Shown here one piece after another: positions 1-6,820 of a stretch of 14,796 nt of DNA; positions within the stretch are counted from its first letter, which is position 1; every line of letters begins with the position of its first letter. The position numbers and the translations under genes were made by a program. Origin of the DNA: DATKMG01 sp035541995 (GTDB lineage Bacteria > Acidobacteriota > Terriglobia > Versatilivoradales > Versatilivoraceae); contig DATKMG010000404.1 of the NCBI GenBank assembly GCA_035541995.1, positions 1 through 14,796 on the forward strand, read 5' to 3'. The notes under the pieces were generated by a model. The model ran no database searches. It saw only the letters and a program-made list of their open reading frames with translations, and had not been told where the DNA came from.

Positions 1-1608
1 AGTCGATTGCTTTTCATATTGCTCGTGGTTACTGCCCTGGTGCTTTTCTTGATATTGACGAACCTGGCCAATTTACTTTTGGCCAAAGCCACCACCCGGT
101 ATAAGGAACTGGCCATCCGACAGGCCATGGGGGCCAGCCGGCTGCGCCTCATGCGCCAACTACTCACCGAGATTCTTGTGTTGGGCCAGCTCGGTGGAGT
201 CGGGGGTGCTGTTCTGGCCATGTGGGGAATTGACCTTTTCATTTGGCTTCTTCCCCCCTCAATCTTTCCCATATTCCGGGAATTGCGGTTGGAAACTAAC
301 GCCCTCCTCTTCGCCATTCTGTTGGCTATCCTGAGCGGAATATTATTTGGGCTTATTCCGTCATTTCAGCTTTCCGGTCGCGGCAATTGTCATGAAACCC
401 TGAAAACTGATGGGCGTGTTGCGGGAACGACCCGCAGCCACCAGCGCCTACGCGATGCATTGGTGGTAGCTGAAACAGCTCTGGCGACAGTGCTGCTGGT
501 CAGCGCCGGACTCTGTCTCAAGAGTTTTCAAAATGCGCGGCAAGCCAATTTCGGGTTTGATCCCAGAAATGTCTTGGTCGCCCCTGTCGGGGTCTCCTCA
601 GGCGATGTGGGGGAAGCTGAACTACGCAATTACAATCGTCGTCTGTTGGAGGCGGTTCGATCTATCCCATCTGTTGAGGATGTCGGCTCGAGTGGAAGTT
701 GGCTGCTGCTTGCCCGTCAAGGGACTCAGGACGCAGATATCCAGGCGGAACAGTATCAGCCCAAGCCCGGTGAAAGCATGGCGTTCCCATATGCAGTCAT
801 CTCTCCTTCCTTTCTTAAAACCTTGAGAATATCATTGCTGGAGGGACGCGACTTTACGGAAGCAGATGATCAGCAGGCTCCCGGAGCCGTCATCATCAAT
901 AAAACCATGGCCCAACGGCTTTGGCCTGGACAAATGGCGGTCGGACGCCACATTCTTTTGGACAAGCGTAGTTTTCAAGTCATTGGTGTAGCCGGCAATT
1001 CCAAGTATAGCCTGCCGGATGAACCGCCTCTGCCTTTCATGTTTTTCCATTTCCTCCAAGTCCACGGAAGCCCCCCAATCCTCTACATACGCAGTACAGA
1101 GGACCCGAGCCGCATGATTAAAACGCTGGAAAGATTGATCCGATCACTGGATCCAAATTTTCAGCTTTATAATCCCTTACCGATGACCCAGCATCTGGAA
1201 ATTGCAGTCGTCAACCAACGGATCGCGGCACAAATCCTGATGGCCTTGGGAATTCTGGCCTTTCTCTTGGCCGCACTGGGAATCTACGGAGTGCTGGCGT
1301 TCATAGTGGCCCAAAGAACACGGGAAATTGGCGTGCGCATGGCCCTGGGTGCTAGACCCGGAGCCATCCTCGGGATGGTCATGCGCCAGGGATTAAAATT
1401 TATCCTGACTGGAATTATCCTGGGCGTGGCACTGGCCTTGATTTTGTCGCAGCACTTCGCAGGACTGTTATGGGGCGTTCGCCCATTCGATCCTATCATC
1501 TACACCTCCGTAGTACTCTTTTTTGCGCTGGTCGGCTTATGGGCTTGCTATCTGCCCGCACGTCACGCCACTCGGGTTGATCCTATTGTTGCCCTCCACA
1601 GAGAATGA
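1..1608 (+). CDS. ADOP-family MacB-like ABC transporter permease, 5' end outside window
   Basis: The open frame runs through base 1, so the N-terminal part (about 270 residues by comparison with the 814-residue paralogue at 6821-9265) lies outside the window. What remains starts inside the first FtsX-type membrane domain, with the family sequence ANLLLAKATTRYKELAIRQA, then NxLL-type helices and PSFQLSGRG. A linker helix (DALVVAETALATVLLVSAGL) leads into a second periplasmic MacB_PCD domain of about 190 residues. A second FtsX domain ends the protein, with the hallmarks QRTREIGVRMALGARP and YLPARHATRVDPIVALHRE. This double-unit layout is that of the acidobacterial duplicated orphan permeases, which usually lack a fused or adjacent ATPase; none is visible here. 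They are inner-membrane proteins with an inferred role in export or mechanotransmission; the substrate is unknown. The stop at 1606-1608 lies 27 bp before the glycoside hydrolase gene, so co-transcription is likely. Family confidence is high; function is not established. Confidence 0.93.
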   Translation, partial: SRLLFILLVVTALVLFLILTNLANLLLAKATTRYKELAIRQAMGASRLRLMRQLLTEILVLGQLGGVGGAVLAMWGIDLFIWLLPPSIFPIFRELRLETNALLFAILLAILSGILFGLIPSFQLSGRGNCHETLKTDGRVAGTTRSHQRLRDALVVAETALATVLLVSAGLCLKSFQNARQANFGFDPRNVLVAPVGVSSGDVGEAELRNYNRRLLEAVRSIPSVEDVGSSGSWLLLARQGTQDADIQAEQYQPKPGESMAFPYAVISPSFLKTLRISLLEGRDFTEADDQQAPGAVIINKTMAQRLWPGQMAVGRHILLDKRSFQVIGVAGNSKYSLPDEPPLPFMFFHFLQVHGSPPILYIRSTEDPSRMIKTLERLIRSLDPNFQLYNPLPMTQHLEIAVVNQRIAAQILMALGILAFLLAALGIYGVLAFIVAQRTREIGVRMALGARPGAILGMVMRQGLKFILTGIILGVALALILSQHFAGLLWGVRPFDPIIYTSVVLFFALVGLWACYLPARHATRVDPIVALHRE

Positions 1609-1635
1609 TCTGTATACCCTTTACAGGAGACTGCT

Positions 1636-3174
1636 ATGAAATCTTATCTAGGGACTCCGCTTTATTTGTTGGTGCTTTTGATCTGCCTGGTTCCGGGCAC
1701 TGCGTTTCCTTTGCCGGGCCAGGTAACCGTCAAGGTTGGGGTCCAGTCGCCAGTCCATACCATGAAAGGCGGTCTGGGAGCCTCGTGGCACGCCATCCGC
1801 AAGGAGGCAGTCTACAAAGACCCGGACTGGGACTATCCTGCGCGGGCTGGCGATCCACGTGGCAGTGCGCTACAAGGCAATCCCCCTCTCGCCAATGCCA
1901 AAGCCTGGCAGCAACTCTACCAGCATGCCAGCTGGCTCGGGTTGAACTGGGTGCGCGTAGAACTTGCCCAGTTGATGTATGAACCGGAAAAAGGGAAGTT
2001 TGACTGGGACAATGAGGAGATGCAAACCCTCTACAAAATCCTCACTTGGTGTCAGCAGAACAAGGCTGACGTTTTCCTCCAACAGATGTGGACGGAAGTG
2101 GAATGGAATGCGTATCAGGGTGTTGAACCGCTGATCAGCGCTCCTCGATCCTTACCGGACTATGCCGAAGGCTTGGCCACCCTGGTGGATTACCTGGTCA
2201 ACAAGAAAAATTTCAGCTGTATCCGCTGGGTTTGTATTGCCAATGAACCCCCTGGAGGCACGTGGGGGTATTGGTGGAGCACGGGATCTTATCCTTGCGT
2301 TCCGTTTACGGCAGGACTGAAAGCAGTCCGGGAAGAATTTGGCCGGCGTGGACTGAAGATACCGATCTCGGGGCCGGATTGGACCGACCTTCCTCCATTT
2401 GACGCCAGCAAGATTGATTTCGACGACTACATAGGGGCTTACGATATTCACTCCTATCAAGGTGTGAACGCGAGTGGGGCCGAAACGCTGGCGCAGTGGG
2501 CAGCCTGGGCCCATGCTCGCAATAAGCCATTCTTTCTAAGTGAAATGGGAAACATGCAGTTGGGCTGGAGAAGGAGCAATCCCGGTCCGCGCAGTTTTGC
2601 TGCCGCACTTTCTAATGCGGAAACTATCATCCGCGGTATCCGCTCCGGAGTGGACGGCTTCAATCGCTGGAGCTATGTGAACCGTGGGGATCTGGACGGG
2701 CAGTGGCAGTTGGTCCGGACTTTCGACATTACCCGAAAAAGATATTATCCGGAGGTGACACCGGAGCCAGTGGCTTATTATGGCTATGGAATCATGACTC
2801 GCTTCCTGAGTAAATACTCCAGCCAGCTGAAAGATGAAGTGATTGGTGCAGGCGCGCCTCCTGGAGACTTTCTGACAGTGACAATGCGAAGCCCTGCCGG
2901 AAACCTGACCACTTATCTTCTTAATCTCGGCGCAAAACCGGTTCAGTTGACAGTTCGCTATGAAGGATTGCCAAGCGGTCTGGAACTCAATGTCTATCAG
3001 GCCACGGAAGCTGCGGTCTCAAAACTTAGTTACCGGATGGACCCCTTGCGGCAGATCAAAGTTGAAACGCAGGATCCGGGATTTACCGAAAGCCTCCCCG
3101 CACGCAGTGTCACCGTTGTGACTACTTACAGGCTGAAGCACACAGATAACGGAATCGGCTCTGATTCCCAATGA
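1636..3174 (+). CDS. Secreted glycoside hydrolase, clan GH-A-like (cellulase-family fold)
   Basis: This 512-residue protein begins with a signal peptide (MKSYLGTPLYLLVLLICLVP, cleavage near residues 24-30), so it should be exported. A TIM-barrel-like region spans about residues 45-385. IANEPPGG has the strand-4 acid/base Glu context (E204), and FFLSEMGN has the strand-7 nucleophile context (E303). Two glutamates about 100 residues apart after strands 4 and 7 are the clan GH-A signature. Aromatic-rich stretches (WGYWWSTG, FNRWSYVNRGD) fit a sugar cleft. Residues about 385-505 look like a C-terminal beta domain, as in GH30, GH39 or GH79 enzymes. I cannot assign a GH family or substrate. The start is supported by AGGAGA at 1625-1630, five bases before the ATG. 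It follows the truncated permease by 27 bp, so the two are probably co-transcribed. Alternatives are a GH5-like cellulase or mannanase or a GH30-like enzyme. Confidence 0.85.
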   Translation: MKSYLGTPLYLLVLLICLVPGTAFPLPGQVTVKVGVQSPVHTMKGGLGASWHAIRKEAVYKDPDWDYPARAGDPRGSALQGNPPLANAKAWQQLYQHASWLGLNWVRVELAQLMYEPEKGKFDWDNEEMQTLYKILTWCQQNKADVFLQQMWTEVEWNAYQGVEPLISAPRSLPDYAEGLATLVDYLVNKKNFSCIRWVCIANEPPGGTWGYWWSTGSYPCVPFTAGLKAVREEFGRRGLKIPISGPDWTDLPPFDASKIDFDDYIGAYDIHSYQGVNASGAETLAQWAAWAHARNKPFFLSEMGNMQLGWRRSNPGPRSFAAALSNAETIIRGIRSGVDGFNRWSYVNRGDLDGQWQLVRTFDITRKRYYPEVTPEPVAYYGYGIMTRFLSKYSSQLKDEVIGAGAPPGDFLTVTMRSPAGNLTTYLLNLGAKPVQLTVRYEGLPSGLELNVYQATEAAVSKLSYRMDPLRQIKVETQDPGFTESLPARSVTVVTTYRLKHTDNGIGSDSQ

Positions 3175-3323
3175 CACTCCAAATCCAAGGAGTTGGGACG
3201 CCCTCCTCCCGCCTCCGGCACGACGCCGTGTGCGCATGGCCTCTCTAGTCGTATTCTGAATCTCTCCCCCCGATGCGGATCTTCTTGCCTTTCTGCATCT
3301 GGTCTTGGTACCCTGCCTGCACC

Positions 3324-3330
3324 AAGGAAG
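3324..3330 (+). promoter_or_regulatory. Ribosome binding site fixing the kinase start; overlapped by a small hairpin
   Basis: AAGGAAG lies seven bases before the ATG at 3338 and decides that start over a TTG at 3305, which has no comparable purine tract. The first three bases are also the end of a possible RNA hairpin: CTTGGT (3304-3309) can pair with ACCAAG (3321-3326) around an 11-nt loop. Any effect on translation is speculative. Confidence 0.55.
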
Positions 3331-3337
3331 GGATGGA

Positions 3338-6298
3338 ATGCCAATCAACCGGGGCCAGCCGACAGTTCCCCGCCAACTTTTCGTAGTATTTCTGTTGTTG
3401 ACTCTTGCAGTCAGCTCCGTCGGTTACCTGTATTACCGATCACTCAAGAACCATGTAAGAGAAAGCAGCCAGAACGACCTTGGCGCAATTGCGGACCTGA
3501 AAGTCCGACGGATCGCAGACTGGCGAAAGGAGAGAGCCGATGATGCATGGATAATTCGAGACAATGCTCCTTTCGCACGTCAGGTCCAGCAAACTCTGCA
3601 TTCCCCGGATAAGCCAGATCAGGCGCGAGAGATCCTGATTTGGATGACGACCCTTAGAGTCAGAGCCGGCTATGCCAATCTGTTGCTCATAGATCCGCAA
3701 GGAAAGGTCAGGCTCTCCGCAGACCAGGAGAATTCAGACCAGCATTATGATCAGGCTCTGGCAACCAAGGCCTTGAGTACCAAGGAGGTGTTGTTTACCG
3801 ATTTGTACCGGGCGGAATCCGGAAAGACGACCTATCTCGATTTGTATGTGCCCCTGCTCGTCTCACAAGAGCAGGGCTCTGTCGTGACAGGTCTCGTCAT
3901 CTTAAGGATTGACCCCCGCCTATTCCTCTTCCCTTTCCTTCAATCGTGGCCCACACCTAGCCATACAGCAGAAACTCTCATGGTGCGCCTGGAAGGGTCG
4001 GAAGTCCTGTACCTGAATGAACTGCGGCACCGGAAGAACACAGCCCTCGAATTACGATTTCCTTTGGATACGCCGCAATTGCCTGCGGCCATGGCGGCGT
4101 CTGGGCAAGAGGGGACCATTGAAGGGATCGACTACCGGGGCATTCCCGTTCTTGCCGCGATTCGCAAGGTCCCTGACTCTCCGTGGTCGATTGTCGCCAA
4201 AGTCGATACGGAGGAGATTTATTCCCCTCTTCGCAAGCAAGCCTGGCTGGTTGCCTTTACATCTGCCTTCTTAATCCTGACGGCAGGAGCCAGCTTGTGG
4301 GCGTGGTGGAGACACCAGCTTCTCCGTTATTACGAACGCGAAATCGCCAGGCGAGAGTTGGCTGAAAGTGAGTTGCGTAAGAGTGAAGCAGGGCTGCGTG
4401 AGGCCCAGAGGATTGGACGAGTGGGTAGCTGGGTGGTGGATTTGTCGAAGGATACTCTCCAATGGTCAGAGGAATCATACCGGATATTCGGACGCAATCC
4501 AGAGACGTTCGTTCCTACTCGCCGTGCGTTTCTTGAATCGATCCATCACGCCGATTTGGAAAGAGTCCGTGCCTGTATCCAGGCAGCAACCAAGAGCGGG
4601 AAGCCTTATCAAATAGAACATAGAGTTATTCTGCCCGACGGCAACGAACGCATAGTCATTGAGAACGCGGAGGTACAGTTGGACGATTCCGGGAAACCTG
4701 TGGCCATGGTAGGGACTGTTCAGGACATCACCGAACAGAAAAAGGGGGAGGAGGCCCTGCAAGCCAGCGAGGAGAGGTTTCGCGCTATCTTTCAAGATGC
4801 CTTTATCCCCATGCTGTTGATTAACCGCGAAGGCCAGGTGATCGGGTCAAACCGTGCCATGCAAGATTTCTGCGGTTTCGACGGAGAAGAGTTCAAGCAA
4901 AAGAGGATCGCAGAGCTTTTTCACTCCGATGACAGGGAAAGCATCGCAGGCCAGATCGAGGAACTTCTGAAAGGAAAGCTTTTACATACGACACCCATCG
5001 AGCAGCGCTATCGGCACAAGGATGGGCACCTTCTTTGGGGACTTGGGGTGGCTTCGGGAATATCGGATCGACACGGGGTTTTTCAGCTGGCGGTATTCAT
5101 GGTGGAAGACATTAGCGAAAGGCGGAGACTGGAAGAACAGTTACTGCAATCGCAGAAGATGGAAGGGATAGGCAGATTGGCGGGAGGAGTCGCTCATGAT
5201 TTCAACAACCTGCTCACTGCCATCCTGGGATACGCCGCCCTCCTTGAATCGTCTCTGCCCCCACGCGACCGGCTACAGGAGGATGCCAGGGAGATCGTTA
5301 AAGCGGCCAACCGGGCTGCCAGTCTCACCCAGCAACTGCTGGCCTTTGCCCGCAAGCAGATTATCACCCCTAAGATAGTCAATTTGAACGAACTGGTGCT
5401 CAACACAGATAGGATGTTGCGCCGACTGATCGGAGAAGACATCGAATTCGTCACTCTACTCGGAACAGACCTTTGGCCAGTCAAAGTCGACCCCATACAA
5501 TTGGAGCAGGTTCTGATTAATCTAGCAGTCAATTCTCGCGATGCTATGCCTACGGGCGGTAGGCTCACCATTGAGACCAGCAATGTGTTCTTGGATGAGA
5601 ATTACACCCTGCAACATGTTGAGGTAATATCAGGACCTTATGTGATGTTGGCTTTGAGCGATACAGGAGTGGGGATGGAGGAAGAGACCAGGGCCCACCT
5701 ATTTGAACCGTTCTTTACCACCAAGGAAAGGGGCAAGGGAACCGGTCTGGGATTGGCGACCTGCTATGGCATAATCAAGCAGGCAGGCGGCTATATCTGG
5801 GTTTACAGTGAGCCCGGGGAGGGAACGACATTTAAGATTTATTTGCCTCATGCGGGCGGCAGTGTCACCCGGCCGGAAGGTCCCGGAGTTTTGACCCCGG
5901 AACCGCCGGGTCGTGAGACGATCCTTCTCGTTGAGGACGAGCCTCTCGTTCGTGAAATGACGGCCCAGGTCTTGCGAACTCACGGCTACAACGTACTGGT
6001 TGCAGAGAATGGCAGTGAAGCCCTATCCGTTGCGGATGATTTGAGCGGCCCGATTCACCTCGTCATAACCGATGTCGTAATGCCCCAGATGAGCGGCCGG
6101 CAGTTAGCAGATCTCCTGCGAGGGAAACGACCTGGGATAAAGGTCCTCTACATGTCCGGGTACACCGAGAATTCCATCGTGCATCATGGAGTTTTGGAAG
6201 AAGGGATCGCTTTTATAGCCAAGCCATTCACGCCGACAGCCCTGCTGAAGAAAGCCCGCGAGGAACTGGGTAAGCAGCCTGATTCAGTGGTAGGATAG
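3338..6298 (+). CDS. Membrane hybrid sensor histidine kinase (Cache-like, PAS-PAS, HisKA, HATPase, REC)
   Basis: The protein is 986 residues from the ATG at 3338. The order is: TM1 (14-33); an extracytoplasmic region of about 270 residues resembling a double Cache sensor; TM2 (about 303-324); PAS1 (about 355-465, ending DITEQKK); PAS2 (about 476-595, ending VEDISERRR); HisKA with the H-box GGVAHDFNNLL (phospho-acceptor H620); HATPase with N-box N732, G1 box DTGVGM (D775) and G2 box GTGLGLA (801-807); and a C-terminal receiver with acidic pocket VEDEP (E866-E868), phospho-acceptor D912 (ITDVVMP) and the conserved Lys962 (AKPF). All catalytic residues are present, so it should autophosphorylate and transfer phosphate to its own receiver. 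The output is unknown: no response regulator or Hpt protein is adjacent. It lies 163 bp after the glycosidase in the same direction, but a regulatory link to it is not shown. The signal could be a small molecule bound by the Cache-like domain. Confidence 0.95.
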   Translation: MPINRGQPTVPRQLFVVFLLLTLAVSSVGYLYYRSLKNHVRESSQNDLGAIADLKVRRIADWRKERADDAWIIRDNAPFARQVQQTLHSPDKPDQAREILIWMTTLRVRAGYANLLLIDPQGKVRLSADQENSDQHYDQALATKALSTKEVLFTDLYRAESGKTTYLDLYVPLLVSQEQGSVVTGLVILRIDPRLFLFPFLQSWPTPSHTAETLMVRLEGSEVLYLNELRHRKNTALELRFPLDTPQLPAAMAASGQEGTIEGIDYRGIPVLAAIRKVPDSPWSIVAKVDTEEIYSPLRKQAWLVAFTSAFLILTAGASLWAWWRHQLLRYYEREIARRELAESELRKSEAGLREAQRIGRVGSWVVDLSKDTLQWSEESYRIFGRNPETFVPTRRAFLESIHHADLERVRACIQAATKSGKPYQIEHRVILPDGNERIVIENAEVQLDDSGKPVAMVGTVQDITEQKKGEEALQASEERFRAIFQDAFIPMLLINREGQVIGSNRAMQDFCGFDGEEFKQKRIAELFHSDDRESIAGQIEELLKGKLLHTTPIEQRYRHKDGHLLWGLGVASGISDRHGVFQLAVFMVEDISERRRLEEQLLQSQKMEGIGRLAGGVAHDFNNLLTAILGYAALLESSLPPRDRLQEDAREIVKAANRAASLTQQLLAFARKQIITPKIVNLNELVLNTDRMLRRLIGEDIEFVTLLGTDLWPVKVDPIQLEQVLINLAVNSRDAMPTGGRLTIETSNVFLDENYTLQHVEVISGPYVMLALSDTGVGMEEETRAHLFEPFFTTKERGKGTGLGLATCYGIIKQAGGYIWVYSEPGEGTTFKIYLPHAGGSVTRPEGPGVLTPEPPGRETILLVEDEPLVREMTAQVLRTHGYNVLVAENGSEALSVADDLSGPIHLVITDVVMPQMSGRQLADLLRGKRPGIKVLYMSGYTENSIVHHGVLEEGIAFIAKPFTPTALLKKAREELGKQPDSVVG

Positions 6299-6321
6299 CC
6301 AACGGCGGATGCTCCGGTTGG
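6299..6321 (+). terminator. Weak hairpin directly after the kinase stop codon
   Basis: CCAAC (6299-6303) pairs with GTTGG (6317-6321), and CGGA (6306-6309) with TCCG (6313-6316), leaving a two-base bulge and a three-base loop. There is no following T tract, so it is not a classical intrinsic terminator. It may be a transcript-end stabilising hairpin or chance. Confidence 0.3.
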
Positions 6322-6454
6322 TTGCCGGTAGAGAATTCCCCGTGAAGGCTTCAACTCCAGCTAGTGTCAAACTAATATACCGCATATTTTCCTATTCCAA
6401 AGCATGCAAAGCGCAAGAGACGAATGAACCTGGTTTGAGAGATTGAGTACTCTC

Positions 6455-6535
6455 ATGAAAATGCGGTTCTTGGTGGAGGGTCGCGCTCCGTCGCGACCGC
6501 GGCCCCGACGAAGCGGGGCCCTCCAGTATTTTCAT
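6455..6535. repeat. Palindromic repeat element, copy 1 (double-hairpin type)
   Basis: Terminal inverted sequence ATGAAAAT (6455-6462) matches ATTTTCAT (6528-6535). A second nested pair is TGGAGGG (6474-6480) with CCCTCCA (6519-6525). Inside sit two perfect 7-bp hairpins with 6-nt loops: GGTCGCG/CGCGACC (6479-6498) and GGCCCCG/CGGGGCC (6501-6520). The folded form would be a long stem carrying two stem-loops, like a paired REP element. The right end, 6528-6544, is an exact 17-nt match in inverted orientation to 11208-11224 beside copy 3. The left end ATGAAAATGCGGTTCTTGG resembles the left end of copy 3. Confidence 0.8.
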
Positions 6536-6573
6536 CTGCGGTGGTAACCTTGAAAAGGTGGGGGTACTCTCTC

Positions 6574-6719
6574 AAAAAATGCGGTTTTCAATGTGGGAGC
6601 AGCGCGAGTGACCGCTGTCACCCTGCGCCGCGACCTCCTGATTCAAAATGGTCGTCGCTCGCGGGACAGCGGTCCCACGATCGGCTCCCACGCTCGACCC
6701 CCAGACCCACCATTTTATT
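6574..6719. repeat. Palindromic repeat element, copy 2
   Basis: The left end AAAAAATGCGGTTTTCAATG resembles copy 1, and the right end CCATTTTATT is its rough inverse. Nested inverted pairs are GTGGGAGC (6593-6600) with GCTCCCAC (6684-6691), ACCGCTGTC (6611-6619) with GACAGCGGT (6665-6673), and an inner CGCGACC (6629-6635) facing GGTCGTCG (6650-6657). A long imperfect hairpin is therefore possible. The 17-nt block 6679-6695 recurs exactly, in inverted orientation, at 11239-11255 in copy 3. The two copies in this intergenic region share the preceding octamer GTACTCTC. Confidence 0.75.
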
Positions 6720-6820
6720 ACGTCGTGATGACCTGCAAAAGGTCATGCGGCGCTCCTATAAAAAGGCAGGTTTGGATAAGGATTACAAGCCGCTCTTGAT
6801 TTGCTGCGGGCTTTTGGTTC

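Larger units (their letters stand above)
6322..6820. other. Non-coding interval between kinase and convergent permease
   Basis: I see no credible gene here. The interval holds two tandem palindromic elements (6455-6535 and 6574-6719), each preceded by GTACTCTC (6447-6454 and 6564-6571, 117 bp apart). After the second element, the plus-strand frame starting near 6721 reads RRDDLQKVMRRSYKKAGLDK, which looks protein-like but has no start or recognised family. It may be a gene remnant or chance. Both flanking genes end here, so it is a typical place for extragenic repeats. Confidence 0.6.

Noticed and set aside
3305..3337. Upstream TTG start for the sensor kinase
   Set aside because: The ATG at 3338 has a well-placed ribosome site and puts the first membrane helix close to the N-terminus.
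6447..6719. Possible CRISPR array
   Set aside because: Only two imperfectly related units, with long structured interiors of different sequence and no regular spacers or cas genes.
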